Shown: positions 1 to 9,188 of the stretch, one piece after another
How the letters are laid out: each line of letters opens with the position of its first letter
How positions within the stretch are numbered: position 1 is the stretch's first letter
NCBI RefSeq assembly: GCF_000308435.1
Contig: NZ_BAFR01000221.1
Coordinates: 1 to 56,242, forward strand
Reading direction: 5' to 3'
Source: Nocardia araoensis NBRC 100135
GTDB taxonomy: Bacteria > Actinomycetota > Actinomycetes > Mycobacteriales > Mycobacteriaceae
DNA: 56,242 bases
The notes under the pieces: generated by a model
The model's database searches: none
What the model was told of the DNA's origin: nothing
Seen by the model: only the letters and a program-made list of their open reading frames with translations
Position numbers and translations under genes: made by a program

Positions 1-1
1 G

Positions 2-3000
2 GTCCGGCACGAACCCCCGGAGCCGGATCGCCCACGGACCAGGGAGTGGCCCGCCGCCACCGGCACCGCGGAGCCGCCGAAGGGCGACGAGCCGAAGCAG
101 AGCGCGAATTCCCGGCTGCTCAGCGATTCGGGATCGATCGCGTTCGCGACACTGATCAGCAGGATCACCGGTTTCGGTAAGCAACTGCTGCTGCTCACCG
201 TGCTCGGTCCGGCCATCGCCAGCGCGTTCACCGTCGCCAGCCAGATTCCGAACATGATCGCGGAGTTGGTGCTGGGCGCGGTGCTCACCGCGATCGTGGT
301 GCCGACGCTGGTGCGCGCGGAACAGGAGGATCCCGACCGGGGAGCGGCGTTCGTCCGGCGCCTGGTGACCGCGGCTTTCGTGGTCCTGGCCACCGCCGCG
401 CTGCTGGCCACGGCCGCAGCGCCGGTGTTGACCACCCACGTCTTCCTGTCCGACGACGGGCAGGTCAACACCGCGCTGACCACCGCGCTGTCTTTCCTGT
501 TGCTGCCCGCGATCCTGTTCTACGGCATGTCGGCGCTGCTCACGGCGATTTTGAACACCCGGCAGATGTTCAAACCCGGCGCCTGGGCGCCAGTGCTGAA
601 CAACCTGGTGGTACTCACCGTGCTCGGGCTGTATGTCCTGATGCCAGGGGAGATCACGCTGGACCCGGTGCGCATGAGCGACCCGAAGCTGTTGGTGCTC
701 GGCGTCGGCGTCACGGTCGGCGTGGTGGTGCAGGCGGTCAGCCTCGTTCCGGCTATCCGGAGGGCGGGCATCGACCTGCGCCCACTGTGGGGCATCGACG
801 ATCGCCTCAAGCAGTTCGGCGGCATGGGCGCGGCGATCATCCTGTACGTGCTGATCAGCCAGGCGGGCTTCGTCTTCGCCACCCGGATCTCATCGCATGC
901 CGACGCGGCAGGCCCGGCGATCTACAACAACGCGTGGCTGCTGCTGCAACTGCCGTACGGCGTGCTGGGTGTCACGGTGCTCACCGCGATCATGCCCCGG
1001 CTGAGCCGCAACGCCGCCGCCGACGACACGCCCGCGGTGGTCGACGATCTGTCCGCCGCCACCCGGTTGACCATGATCGCGCTGGTCCCCGTCGTCACCT
1101 TCCTCACGCTGGCCGGCCCCCAGGTCGGCCAAGCGCTCTACGGCTACGGCAATTTCGGATCGGACGCCGAACGTCTCGGGCTCGCGGTCAGCTGGTCGGC
1201 GTTCGCGCTGATCCCGTACTCGTTGGTGCTCATCCATCTGCGGGTTTTCTACGCCAGGGAGCAGGCGTGGATCCCGACCTGGATCATCCTCGGCATCACC
1301 GCCGCCAAGATCGTCTTCTCCGCCTTGGCCCCGGTGGTCACCGACGCCGAGCACGTGGTTATCGCGCTCGGTGTCGCGAACGGCCTCGGCTTCACGGTCG
1401 GCGCCGTGGTCGGCGGTGTCCTGCTGCACCGCAGTCTGGGCGATCTCCGGATGGCCAATGTCGGCCGAACGGTGACTCGTGTCGTACTTGCGTCACTCGC
1501 GGGCGGCGCGGTGATGTGGATCGTGGACCGGGTACTTGGCCTGGATCGGCTGACGGCGTCCTTCGGCGGACCCGGTTCGCTGATCCGGGTGGCGATCACC
1601 GCGATCGTCATGTTCGCGGTGGCCTTCGGCTTGATGCGACTCGCCGGTATTCCGGAGATCGTCGCCATCACCGTGGCCATCTCGCGGCGCCTCGGCTGGA
1701 CACCGCCCGCGCCGGAACTCGACTTGGAAAGCCCTGCGGAAGATCCCTACGTCACGCAGGTGCTCCGCAGGCCTGACCCCTACCTGGCATACCCGCGGTT
1801 CGATCCGTACATGGACGCCCAGACCATGGTGCTTCCTGTGATCAGACCGGATGCCGTTGACCGCACCGGCATGGGTGAGTTCCCGTACCCTGTTCGGCAG
1901 AGAAGCACAAGTGGCGAATTCGCCGGAACCTCGACATATCAGGGCGAAGGAGGACCGAGGGTGAGCGACGACGCGGTGGGCGGCGTCCCAGCCGCCGATT
2001 CTTCTGCGACCACGCCCGGCGGACTGTCCACCGATGTACCGCCGACCGCGGGGGAGCCGTTGGATCCCGCGTACGCGAACAACGAGCCGGGCACGGCCGG
2101 ACCGGAGCAGGACGCGGCGAGACCGCAGGAGAACCAGCTGCCGCCGCGCGATCCGATGTACGACACGGGGATGATCCCCGTCGGCTCGCCGGAGATGCCG
2201 CCGATGGGTGGCGAGAACCTGGGCGCCCGGCGAATCCCGCGCGGCCCCAAGTTGATTCCGGGCGCGTCGGTCGCGGGCGGCCGGTACCGCCTGCTGGCCA
2301 GTCACGGCGGCGCCCGCGGCCTGAAGTTCTGGCAGGCGCTGGACATCAAACTCGATCGCGAGGTCGCGCTGACCTTCGTCGACGCCGACCAGAAGGCGAC
2401 GGAGAATTCCGGGCAGGACGGTCCCCAGGCGATCTTGTCCCGGACGCTGCGCCTCGGCCGGATCAATTCACCCGGCCTCGCCCGCGTGCTCGACGTCGTG
2501 CGCGGCAGCTCCGGCGGCATCGTGGTGGCGGAATGGACGCCCGGCCGTTCGCTGCGCGAGATGGCCGATACGGTGCCTTCGCCGATCGGCGCGGCGCGTG
2601 CCATCCGGGCCCTCGCCTCGGCGGCCGAACTGGCGCACCGTGGCGGCGGGTCGCTGTCCATCGACCATCCCGACCGGGTGCGCATCAGCGCATCGGGTGA
2701 CGCGGTGCTCGCGTTCCCCGGCACGCTGTCCGATTCCGACGCGCAGTCCGACGTGCGCGGTCTCGGTGCCATGCTCTACGCGCTGATCACGGCTCGCTGG
2801 CCGATCCGCTCGGGCGGTGTCACCGGTACCGCCGCGACCGTCGGCGGACTGCGGCTGGCCGATTTCGGCCCGGACGGCACTCCGGTGGAACCGCGCCAGA
2901 TCCGTCCCGAAGTGCCGTTCGAGATCTCCGCGGTCGCCGTGCGCTCGCTGGAGTCGAACAAGGGCGTGCGTACGGCGGCGACGGTCCAGCATGTGCTGGA

Positions 3001-3766
3001 GCAGGCGTCGGTGGTCGATCAGAAGACCGATTTCATCCCCGTGCTGCGGCTCGGCCAGCGCGCTCCCGCGAACATGGACGACTCGCTCGCCGATCCGGAG
3101 CTGCTCGCCGCCGAACGCGAACGCTCGCAGCGCATGATGTGGATCATGGTCGGCCTCGGCATCCTCGCCGCGCTGGTGGTCGGCGTCGTGATCTGGTGGA
3201 TGGTCAGCGTGTTCGCGCCGAGCGCTTCCGACGCGCCGCTGAACGAGCAGCGCAATATCGGCCTGACGACGAACAACCAGCCGGTCCCGACGCCGGCTGC
3301 CGCGGGCCCGAACCTCAACTCGACCGGTGCGCCGGTCCCGGTGACCGGCGTGTCGGTGTTCTCGCCCGAGGGCACCGCCGACGGCGTCGCCAACGTCCAC
3401 GCGGTGCTGGACAACGATCCGGGCACCCAGTGGCGCACCGATCAGTACTTCCAGCAGTTCCCCGCGCTCAAGAAGGGGGTCGGTCTGCTGGCCACGCTGC
3501 CGGCCCCCGCGAAGCTCACGAACGTCTCGATCAACTCGCCGAGCTCGGGCACATCGGTGGAGATCCGCACCTCGCCCACCGGCTCGCCGACGCTGGATCA
3601 GACCCAGCTGATCGGTTCCGCCCGGCTGGACGACGGTGTCACCGACATTCCGGTGCGCGCCGACCAGGCCGCCCGCTACGTGCTCGTCTGGATCACCGGA
3701 CTGGGGAATTCCGGAGGACAGTTCCAGACCGCCATCGCCGACATCCGCTTCGACGCCGCGCCGTAG
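2..3766 (+). CDS. murJ: MurJ (MviN) lipid II flippase fused to pseudokinase and extracellular domain, 5' truncated
   Basis: The reading frame is open to the window edge, so the true start lies upstream; the GTG at 200 is internal to the first membrane helices. Three parts are visible (numbered from that GTG). The first ~490 residues are strongly hydrophobic with the MurJ pattern, the flippase that moves lipid II across the membrane. Residues ~688-940 form a protein-kinase fold that should be dead: the VAxK lysine is Thr (VALTF) and no HRD aspartate or DFG is seen. One helix follows (~978-1005), then a ~130-residue extracellular domain resembling a discoidin/carbohydrate-binding fold. The same architecture is known for M. 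tuberculosis Rv3910, whose pseudokinase, once phosphorylated by PknB, recruits FhaA. pknB is present at the other end of this window. Confidence 0.93.
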   Translation, partial: VRHEPPEPDRPRTREWPAATGTAEPPKGDEPKQSANSRLLSDSGSIAFATLISRITGFGKQLLLLTVLGPAIASAFTVASQIPNMIAELVLGAVLTAIVVPTLVRAEQEDPDRGAAFVRRLVTAAFVVLATAALLATAAAPVLTTHVFLSDDGQVNTALTTALSFLLLPAILFYGMSALLTAILNTRQMFKPGAWAPVLNNLVVLTVLGLYVLMPGEITLDPVRMSDPKLLVLGVGVTVGVVVQAVSLVPAIRRAGIDLRPLWGIDDRLKQFGGMGAAIILYVLISQAGFVFATRISSHADAAGPAIYNNAWLLLQLPYGVLGVTVLTAIMPRLSRNAAADDTPAVVDDLSAATRLTMIALVPVVTFLTLAGPQVGQALYGYGNFGSDAERLGLAVSWSAFALIPYSLVLIHLRVFYAREQAWIPTWIILGITAAKIVFSALAPVVTDAEHVVIALGVANGLGFTVGAVVGGVLLHRSLGDLRMANVGRTVTRVVLASLAGGAVMWIVDRVLGLDRLTASFGGPGSLIRVAITAIVMFAVAFGLMRLAGIPEIVAITVAISRRLGWTPPAPELDLESPAEDPYVTQVLRRPDPYLAYPRFDPYMDAQTMVLPVIRPDAVDRTGMGEFPYPVRQRSTSGEFAGTSTYQGEGGPRVSDDAVGGVPAADSSATTPGGLSTDVPPTAGEPLDPAYANNEPGTAGPEQDAARPQENQLPPRDPMYDTGMIPVGSPEMPPMGGENLGARRIPRGPKLIPGASVAGGRYRLLASHGGARGLKFWQALDIKLDREVALTFVDADQKATENSGQDGPQAILSRTLRLGRINSPGLARVLDVVRGSSGGIVVAEWTPGRSLREMADTVPSPIGAARAIRALASAAELAHRGGGSLSIDHPDRVRISASGDAVLAFPGTLSDSDAQSDVRGLGAMLYALITARWPIRSGGVTGTAATVGGLRLADFGPDGTPVEPRQIRPEVPFEISAVAVRSLESNKGVRTAATVQHVLEQASVVDQKTDFIPVLRLGQRAPANMDDSLADPELLAAERERSQRMMWIMVGLGILAALVVGVVIWWMVSVFAPSASDAPLNEQRNIGLTTNNQPVPTPAAAGPNLNSTGAPVPVTGVSVFSPEGTADGVANVHAVLDNDPGTQWRTDQYFQQFPALKKGVGLLATLPAPAKLTNVSINSPSSGTSVEIRTSPTGSPTLDQTQLIGSARLDDGVTDIPVRADQAARYVLVWITGLGNSGGQFQTAIADIRFDAAP

Positions 3767-3836
3767 CCCGGCCTGCGGGCCCATTCGACACGCGGTGTCG
3801 AGCGCCGCGCCTTCCTCCGTCCTCGCCCGAAGTTGG

Positions 3837-3866
3837 TTGCTGCCAAAACGTTACGGACGATATGAT
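3837..3866 (+). promoter_or_regulatory. Possible sigma-70-type promoter for sigM
   Basis: TTGCTG (3837-3842) and TATGAT (3861-3866) are separated by 18 bp in the otherwise empty gap between murJ and sigM. The -10 is a good match and the -35 a fair one. No transcript evidence is available from sequence alone. Confidence 0.35.
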
Positions 3867-4041
3867 CTTCGGGCGCTCTCAGCAGGGGAGCTTCCCAGGT
3901 TCTGGCGTTTCTCGATCCTGGATGCTGCGAAGTCTCGGTGATGGTCAACCATGCCCGTTGCCGCCGTGAGGGCTGTCCAAGGGGTTGGCATTGTCGTCCG
4001 AAGTGAACGAGGAGCTCGGCAGGGGGGCGTCGCAGCCGGTG

Positions 4042-4623
4042 ATGTGTCGCGAGCGCTCCTTCGACCTCGGTGAACGCACCGATGTGGAGTTGTTGCGGGC
4101 CCATGTGGCCGGTGAGCGGTATGCGTTCGCGGAGTTGCTGCGCAGACACAACGATCACCTGTGGCAGACCGCGCTGCGCACTTCCTACACGCGTGAGGAT
4201 GCGGCCGATTCCCTACAGGACGCGCTCTTGTCGGCGCACCGCACCGCAGGCTCGTTCCGGGCGGAGGCGGAGGTGCGCAGTTGGTTGCACGCGATCGTGG
4301 TGAACGCGTGCCTGGACCGGATCCGGCGGAACAAGACCAGGCGGGCATTGTCGCTGGCACCGGAGTCGCTGCCCGAGCCGAGGGATACCCGCGACGAGAT
4401 GGCCGAGGTGGAGATGTCGTTGGTCATCGATCGGGCGTTGTTCTCGCTGCCACCGGATCAGCGGACCGCGTTGGTGGCGGTGGACGTGGAGGGGTATAGC
4501 GTGGCCGAGGCGGCGGCGTTGCTCGGCGTGCCCGAGGGGACAATCAAGAGCCGATGCGCTCGCGCGCGGCAGCGGTTGAAAGAGCGATTGGATTTTCTGC
4601 GTGATCCGGGGAACCGGAGGTAG
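4042..4623 (+). CDS. sigM: ECF RNA polymerase sigma factor, SigM-like
   Basis: About 193 residues with the two-domain ECF layout: region 2 (AFAELLRRHNDHLW..., then the DSLQDALLSAH -10-recognition helix) and region 4 (a helix-turn-helix around SVAEAAALLGVPEGTIKSR near the C-terminus). Placement directly after murJ and before a one-helix membrane protein and trxB matches SigM (Rv3911) of mycobacteria. The start is uncertain. ATG 4042 was chosen because it gives the usual family length and has an AGGGGGG purine run about 14 nt upstream; TTG 3985 and GTG 4039 are in-frame alternatives. The anti-sigma gene follows immediately, so the two are probably co-transcribed. Confidence 0.9.
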   Translation: MCRERSFDLGERTDVELLRAHVAGERYAFAELLRRHNDHLWQTALRTSYTREDAADSLQDALLSAHRTAGSFRAEAEVRSWLHAIVVNACLDRIRRNKTRRALSLAPESLPEPRDTRDEMAEVEMSLVIDRALFSLPPDQRTALVAVDVEGYSVAEAAALLGVPEGTIKSRCARARQRLKERLDFLRDPGNRR

Positions 4624-4725
4624 TTGGGATGCGTCATTAACAGTGACGAACCACTGAACGAATCAGAGACAGGCCCCGTCGGCGAGGGGGTCCCCGCGAT
4701 GCCCGATGCGAACAACGGAGGTGCG

Positions 4726-5499
4726 ATGGCTACCGAGTCCGTGCCGCAGCCCCCGTTCACGTCCGAATTGCTGGCCGACCTGCATGCCGACAATGTGACG
4801 GCGGCACGGCGCGAGCAATTGTGGCCGATCGTCTCGCGTGATCCCGAGGCGATGCGGTATCTGCACGCGCTGGATGACGTGAGTGCCGAGCTGCGTGCGC
4901 TGGGCCGGGACGAGCGCATCGTCCATTCGATGCCGGAAGACGTCGCGGCCCGGCTCGCTCGCTTCGTCGACGAACTGGAGCCACCCGAGGGCGCCACGGT
5001 TCATGAGCTGCCGCCCCCTCGGGTAAGCGAATCCGTCGGTGAAGCAGATGTTTCCGGATCCGTGCCGGTGGCTCTGGAGGAGCGTCGCCGCGGCAGGTTG
5101 CGCTGGTTCGCCGCGGCAGCCGCGGCGATCGTCGCGGTCGCCGGTGCGGGTGTCTTGGCATCGACGCTGCGCAGCGGTGACGAACCAGCGCCCACCGCGC
5201 AACCGACCACCGGGAACGAAGACCGGGGTGACGATCTCACCGCCACCGTGGCCCTCGGCGCGCTGGGCCGTCACAACGTCACCGGACCCCTGGCCGGCCC
5301 GCAAGCGCTCGAGCGTTGCGTGCGGGCCAACGGTCTGGACCGCACGATCCTCGGCTCGACCGACATCCGATTCCAGGGCGGCAACGCGGTGCTCATCCTG
5401 CTCAACGGCCCGCACCCGCCGAAGATCACCGCGCTGGTCGTCGGGACCGGTTGCGATACAGGTGATCCGCAACGCAAAGCGCTGCAGGACATCGGCTGA
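4726..5499 (+). CDS. Membrane anti-sigma factor, RsmA-like (putative SigM antagonist)
   Basis: A 257-residue protein with an acidic soluble N-terminal half (likely sigma-binding, cytoplasmic), one transmembrane helix at ~121-145 (RWFAAAAAAIVAVAGAGV) and an extracytoplasmic C-terminal domain with two cysteines. This is the layout of the Rv3912/RsmA anti-SigM protein, which sits in the same position. ATG 4726 was chosen because GGAGG lies 4 nt upstream and the N-terminus then resembles the family; the frame stays open back to a TTG at 4624, directly after the sigM stop. No ZAS (HxxxCxxC) motif is visible, so zinc-dependent redox sensing is not indicated. Confidence 0.78.
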   Translation: MATESVPQPPFTSELLADLHADNVTAARREQLWPIVSRDPEAMRYLHALDDVSAELRALGRDERIVHSMPEDVAARLARFVDELEPPEGATVHELPPPRVSESVGEADVSGSVPVALEERRRGRLRWFAAAAAAIVAVAGAGVLASTLRSGDEPAPTAQPTTGNEDRGDDLTATVALGALGRHNVTGPLAGPQALERCVRANGLDRTILGSTDIRFQGGNAVLILLNGPHPPKITALVVGTGCDTGDPQRKALQDIG

Positions 5500-5543
5500 C
5501 CTTGCGATCTGGACCACCCGCGCGGTGTGACCCCGCCGACGCG

Positions 5544-5569
5544 GGAACAACAGCCATTACCCTGTTGTT
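5544..5569 (+). promoter_or_regulatory. SigH/SigR-like promoter overlapping a perfect inverted repeat, upstream of trxB
   Basis: GGAAC (5544-5548), an 18-bp spacer and GTT (5567-5569) fit the oxidative-stress sigma consensus GGAAY-N18/19-GTT, which controls thioredoxin genes in mycobacteria and Streptomyces. The same bases form a perfect 8-bp inverted repeat AACAACAG / CTGTTGTT (5546-5553 and 5562-5569) with an 8-nt loop, so the promoter may be an operator too. It lies about 40 bp before the trxB start. Confidence 0.55.
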
Positions 5570-5607
5570 GACCGACACGTCCGATCGAATCTTCCCGGAA
5601 GGGCCCC

Positions 5608-6618
5608 ATGAGCGAGCGTAGCGAGCAAAAAAGCGACACCGGCGCGCCAGTTCGCGATCTGATCATCATCGGCTCCGGCCCCGCCGGCTACACGGCCGCC
5701 GTCTACGCAGGCCGCGCCGAGCTCCAGCCGTTGCAGTTCGAGGGGACCCAGTTCGGCGGCGCGCTGATGACCACCACCGAGGTCGAGAACTTCCCCGGCT
5801 TCCGCGGCGGCATCATGGGCCCGGATCTCATGGAGGAGATGCGCGAGCAGGCCAAGCGGTTCGGCGCGGACATCCGCACCGAGGACGTGGAGGCCGTAGA
5901 CCTGACCGGCCCGATCAAGAAGGTCGTCGTCGGCGGGGAGACCTTCCAGGCCTACGCCGTCATCCTCGCCATGGGCTCGGCCGCGCGCTACCTGAACGTG
6001 CCTGGCGAGCAGAGGTTGCTCGGCCGCGGTGTCAGCGCCTGCGCCACCTGCGACGGCTTCTTCTTCAAGGGCCAGGACATCGTGGTGGTCGGCGGCGGCG
6101 ACTCCGCGATGGAAGAGGCGACCTTCCTCACCAAGTTCGCCTCCAGCGTCACCATCGTGCACCGCCGTGAGGAGTTCCGCGCCTCCCGCATCATGCTGGA
6201 GCGCGCGAAGGCGAACGAGAAGATCAAGTTCGTGCTCAACGCCGAGGTGGCCGAGGTACACGGCGAGACCAGCGTCACTCACCTGACCTTGCGTGACACC
6301 CGGACCGGCGAGACCTCCGAGCTGGCCGCCACCGGCCTGTTCGTCGCGATCGGCCACGATCCGCGCAGCGAACTCGTCAAGGGCCAGGTCGCTTTGGACA
6401 ACGAAGGATACGTGCTGGTACAGGACCCGACGACCGCGACCGACATCCCGGGCGTCTTCGCCGCGGGCGATCTCGTCGATCACACCTACCGCCAGGCGAT
6501 CACCGCCGCGGGCACGGGCTGCCGGGCGGCCATCGACGCCGAGCGCTGGTTGGCCGAGCAGGGCGACATCACCTCGAACACCCTCGCCCACGCGGGTGAG
6601 TCGGTGGCCGTCAACTGA
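5608..6618 (+). CDS. trxB: Thioredoxin reductase
   Basis: 336 residues, the usual length. It carries an N-terminal FAD dinucleotide fold (GSGPAGYTAAVYAGR at ~23-37), the redox-active CATC (C145, C148), the NADPH fold GGGDSAMEEA after it, and the C-terminal FAD motif with AAGDLVD. It uses NADPH to reduce the thioredoxin encoded 56 nt downstream; together they form the cytoplasmic disulfide-reducing system. The promoter upstream is SigH-like, suggesting induction by disulfide stress. ATG 5608 begins MSERSEQK, a normal short polar N-terminus. Confidence 0.97.
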   Translation: MSERSEQKSDTGAPVRDLIIIGSGPAGYTAAVYAGRAELQPLQFEGTQFGGALMTTTEVENFPGFRGGIMGPDLMEEMREQAKRFGADIRTEDVEAVDLTGPIKKVVVGGETFQAYAVILAMGSAARYLNVPGEQRLLGRGVSACATCDGFFFKGQDIVVVGGGDSAMEEATFLTKFASSVTIVHRREEFRASRIMLERAKANEKIKFVLNAEVAEVHGETSVTHLTLRDTRTGETSELAATGLFVAIGHDPRSELVKGQVALDNEGYVLVQDPTTATDIPGVFAAGDLVDHTYRQAITAAGTGCRAAIDAERWLAEQGDITSNTLAHAGESVAVN

Positions 6619-6674
6619 GCTCGTGCCGGACGAGCCACACACTTCCGTCTCGCTGTATCGCAAGGAGAACATTC

Positions 6675-7007
6675 ATGTCCGAGTCCGCCAACACGGTCAC
6701 CGTCACCGACGCGTCCTTCGCCGACGACGTGCTGCTGAGTGAGAAGCCGGTCCTCGTCGATTTCTGGGCCGACTGGTGCGGACCGTGCAAGATGGTCGCG
6801 CCCGTCTTGGAGGAGATCGCGGGCGCGCACGCGGACAAACTGACCGTCGCGAAGCTCGATGTGGACGCCAACCCGAGCACCGCCCGCGATTATCAGATCC
6901 TCTCGCTGCCCACTATGATGCTGTTCCGCGGCGGTAAGCCGGTCAAGCAGATCGTCGGAGCGAAGGGGAAAGCGGCTCTTCTGCGCGAACTCGAAGACGT
7001 CATCTGA
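6675..7007 (+). CDS. trxA: Thioredoxin
   Basis: 110 residues with the classical active site WCGPC (C35, C38) followed by K, and the cis-proline region LPTMM. It is reduced by TrxB and reduces cytoplasmic protein disulfides such as that of ribonucleotide reductase. The SD AAGGAGAA is well placed before ATG 6675. It corresponds to trxC (Rv3914) in M. tuberculosis and is probably co-transcribed with trxB. Confidence 0.97.
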   Translation: MSESANTVTVTDASFADDVLLSEKPVLVDFWADWCGPCKMVAPVLEEIAGAHADKLTVAKLDVDANPSTARDYQILSLPTMMLFRGGKPVKQIVGAKGKAALLRELEDVI

Positions 7008-7153
7008 GGACGCGCCGTAGGATGCCTGGACCCGGGGATTGTCGAAACCCGGTCCGGGTCTGAGACAATCGACCGACGCTCCGGTCGTGCGAAGGTGTAT
7101 CCCATCGCATGAGTGGGTACCCGCGGGTTGACGGAAGGAAAGGGCTCTCACGC

Positions 7154-8347
7154 ATGCACCGACTTCGTCACGGCGATTCCGGTCCAGCCGTAGCAGAGGT
7201 TCGGAGCACCCTGGCAAGCCTCGGGTTCCTACACGCGCACGTCGCTACCGATAACGCGGACGCACGCGAATATTGGAAGGACACCGAAGTCTCCTTCGAC
7301 CATCATCTCGACTCCGCGGTGCGCGCGTTCCAGCAGCATCGCGGTTTGCTCGTCGACGGTGTGGTCGGTCCGGCAACCTACCGGGCACTGAAGGAAGCGT
7401 CCTACCGACTCGGCGCGCGTACGCTGATCTACCAACTGTCCGCGCCGTTGTACGGCGACGACGTGGCCACGCTCCAGCGCAGGCTGCAGGACCTCGGCTT
7501 CTACGTGCACCGGGTCGACGGCTACTTCGGTCCGCACACCCATGACGCGCTCACCGCCTTCCAGCGGGAGATCGGCCTGTCGGCCGACGGCATCTGCGGT
7601 CCCGACACGCTGCGCTCGCTGGACCTGCTCGGCGCCAGGGTCACCGGCGGCAATCCCCACCGCATCGCCGAGGAAGAGGTGGTGCACCGGGCGGGGCCGC
7701 AGCTCACCGGAAAGCGGATCGTCATCGATCCGGGTCTCGGTGGCCCCGACAAGGGCTGTGCCGTGCCGACGGAGTACGGCGACGTCTACGAGTCGGAGAT
7801 CCTGTGGGATCTCGCCAGCCGTCTGGAGGGGCGGATGGCGGCCACGGGCATGGAGACCTTCCTGTCGCGTCCGTGGGGCGCCAACCCCACCGACGCCGAA
7901 CGCGCGGAAACATCCAACGCCTTCGACGCCGATCTCATGATCTCGCTGCGCTGCGCCGCCAACCCGAGCCCTCTGGCCAACGGCGTTGCCGGGTTCTACT
8001 TCGGAAACTCGCACGGCTCGGTGTCCATGATCGGACAGGTGCTCGCCGGGTTCATCCAGCGCGAGGTCGTCGCCCGGACATCCTTGCAGGACTGCCGGAC
8101 CCACGCGCGAACCTGGGACCTGTTGCGCCTCACCAAGATGCCCACCGTGCAGGTCGACATCGGTTATCTGACAAACGAATACGATGCCTCGGTACTCACC
8201 AATCCGCGCATGCGCGACGTGATCGCCGAAGCCATCCTGATCTCGGTGAAGCGGCTGTACTTGCTCGGACAGGACGATCAGCCCACCGGCACATACACTT
8301 TCGCGGAACTGCTGGCCGAAGAGCTGGCCGCCGCCGACCGGATGTAG
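7154..8347 (+). CDS. cwlM: CwlM-like N-acetylmuramoyl-L-alanine amidase homologue, probably catalytically inactive regulator
   Basis: About 397 residues: two peptidoglycan_binding_1 repeats (~5-80 and ~85-150; LVDGVVGPATYRAL and VDGYFGPHTHDAL), then an Amidase_3 fold from ~186. Zinc ligands look lost: the usual DPGHGG is DPGLGG and the SLHAN histidine motif is SLRCA, although the glutamate region (YESEILWDL) remains. No signal peptide is visible. This fits CwlM (Rv3915), a cytoplasmic PknB substrate that activates MurA rather than cutting wall. ATG 7154 has a GGAAGGAAAGGG purine run 9 nt upstream; ATG 7109 is an in-frame alternative. Confidence 0.9.
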   Translation: MHRLRHGDSGPAVAEVRSTLASLGFLHAHVATDNADAREYWKDTEVSFDHHLDSAVRAFQQHRGLLVDGVVGPATYRALKEASYRLGARTLIYQLSAPLYGDDVATLQRRLQDLGFYVHRVDGYFGPHTHDALTAFQREIGLSADGICGPDTLRSLDLLGARVTGGNPHRIAEEEVVHRAGPQLTGKRIVIDPGLGGPDKGCAVPTEYGDVYESEILWDLASRLEGRMAATGMETFLSRPWGANPTDAERAETSNAFDADLMISLRCAANPSPLANGVAGFYFGNSHGSVSMIGQVLAGFIQREVVARTSLQDCRTHARTWDLLRLTKMPTVQVDIGYLTNEYDASVLTNPRMRDVIAEAILISVKRLYLLGQDDQPTGTYTFAELLAEELAAADRM

Positions 8348-8367
8348 CCGTCCGTTCTTTCGTAAGT

Positions 8368-8408
8368 CGAAGCGCCCCCTGCCTTTCGAGCCGACAGGGG
8401 GCGCTTCG
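8368..8408. terminator. Bidirectional terminator between cwlM and the GNAT gene
   Basis: A perfect 14-bp stem (CGAAGCGCCCCCTG, 8368-8381; CAGGGGGCGCTTCG, 8395-8408) with a 13-nt loop, then TTGTT. It sits between two convergent genes and can serve both. Confidence 0.85.
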
Positions 8409-8417
8409 TTGTTCAGC

Positions 8418-9188
8418 TCAACGTGCTCCGATGCGAGTCGGCACGGTCATCGAAGCCGCCGCGAGCAGCTGATCCAACGCCCGTTCGACGTCTTCCTTCC
8501 AGCCGTGGTCGGAGGCGAGCTCCAACCGCAAGCGCGGGAATCGGTGATGCGGGGCAACGACCTCGAAGCCGACATCTTCCAGGAAGTCGGCGTCGATCAT
8601 GCAGCTCTCGGGTGAGCACTCGGTCGTCGCACCCGCCGGGTTCGCATTCTTGATCGGCGCGACGATCCGCTCGAGCAGCGTCATCGAACCGGACCGCTCC
8701 GACAGTGCCTGCGTCGCCGGATCGGTTCGAATACCGAACGCCTCCAGGGCGCGCACGCCGCGGCGCACCAGATCGGCCACCACGGCCTGGACCAGGCGGT
8801 GGGCAACATCGGCATCCTGATAGGGGAATTCGGCCCGCAGCGTGGTCAACAGGATCGCGTCCGGGCTCACGGGGGAGGTGGGGAAGAGCGTGGCACGCGG
8901 CACCGCGCTCGGTGGTGCGTAGAAGGCGCAGCCGGCGACGTTGCCGTCCACATTCGCCACCTGCCCGCACGAACCCCACTCCAGCATGACCGTGGACAGC
9001 CAGGCTTCCTTCTCGAACACCGGATCGCTGAAGTTGCGCGAGTCCTCGGCCACCGCGGGGTCCATCTCCCAGAAGACACAGCGCCGCGCATGTGCGGGAA
9101 GCTTCTCCAGTCCGCCGAGGGTTAGTGCTGTGACGCTGGTCGACACCGCTCTGCTCAGCCTCCAGCTGTCCGATTCATCCACGCTCAC
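8418..9188 (-). CDS. GNAT-family acetyltransferase-like protein (Rv3916c type)
   Basis: 256 residues with a GNAT-like core: VNGNVAGCAFYAPPS-type beta strands at ~78-95, then TTLRAEFPYQDADVAHRLVQAVVADLVRRG where acetyl-CoA binding would fall, and a C-terminal segment ending in GFEVVAPHHRFPRLRLEL, the usual final strand pair of this family. The same gene lies between cwlM and parB in mycobacteria. The substrate is unknown. It faces parB's direction but has its own 209-bp upstream gap. Confidence 0.78.
   Translation of the reverse strand: MSVDESDSWRLSRAVSTSVTALTLGGLEKLPAHARRCVFWEMDPAVAEDSRNFSDPVFEKEAWLSTVMLEWGSCGQVANVDGNVAGCAFYAPPSAVPRATLFPTSPVSPDAILLTTLRAEFPYQDADVAHRLVQAVVADLVRRGVRALEAFGIRTDPATQALSERSGSMTLLERIVAPIKNANPAGATTECSPESCMIDADFLEDVGFEVVAPHHRFPRLRLELASDHGWKEDVERALDQLLAAASMTVPTRIGAR

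Noticed and set aside
787..1776. Long open frame inside murJ in another frame
   Set aside because: It is a high-GC shadow; the murJ frame carries the conserved helices.
5608..5640. GAGCGAGCGTAGCGAGC at the trxB start as a regulatory repeat
   Set aside because: It is within the first trxB codons and is a common GC-rich near-palindrome; no reason to give it a role.
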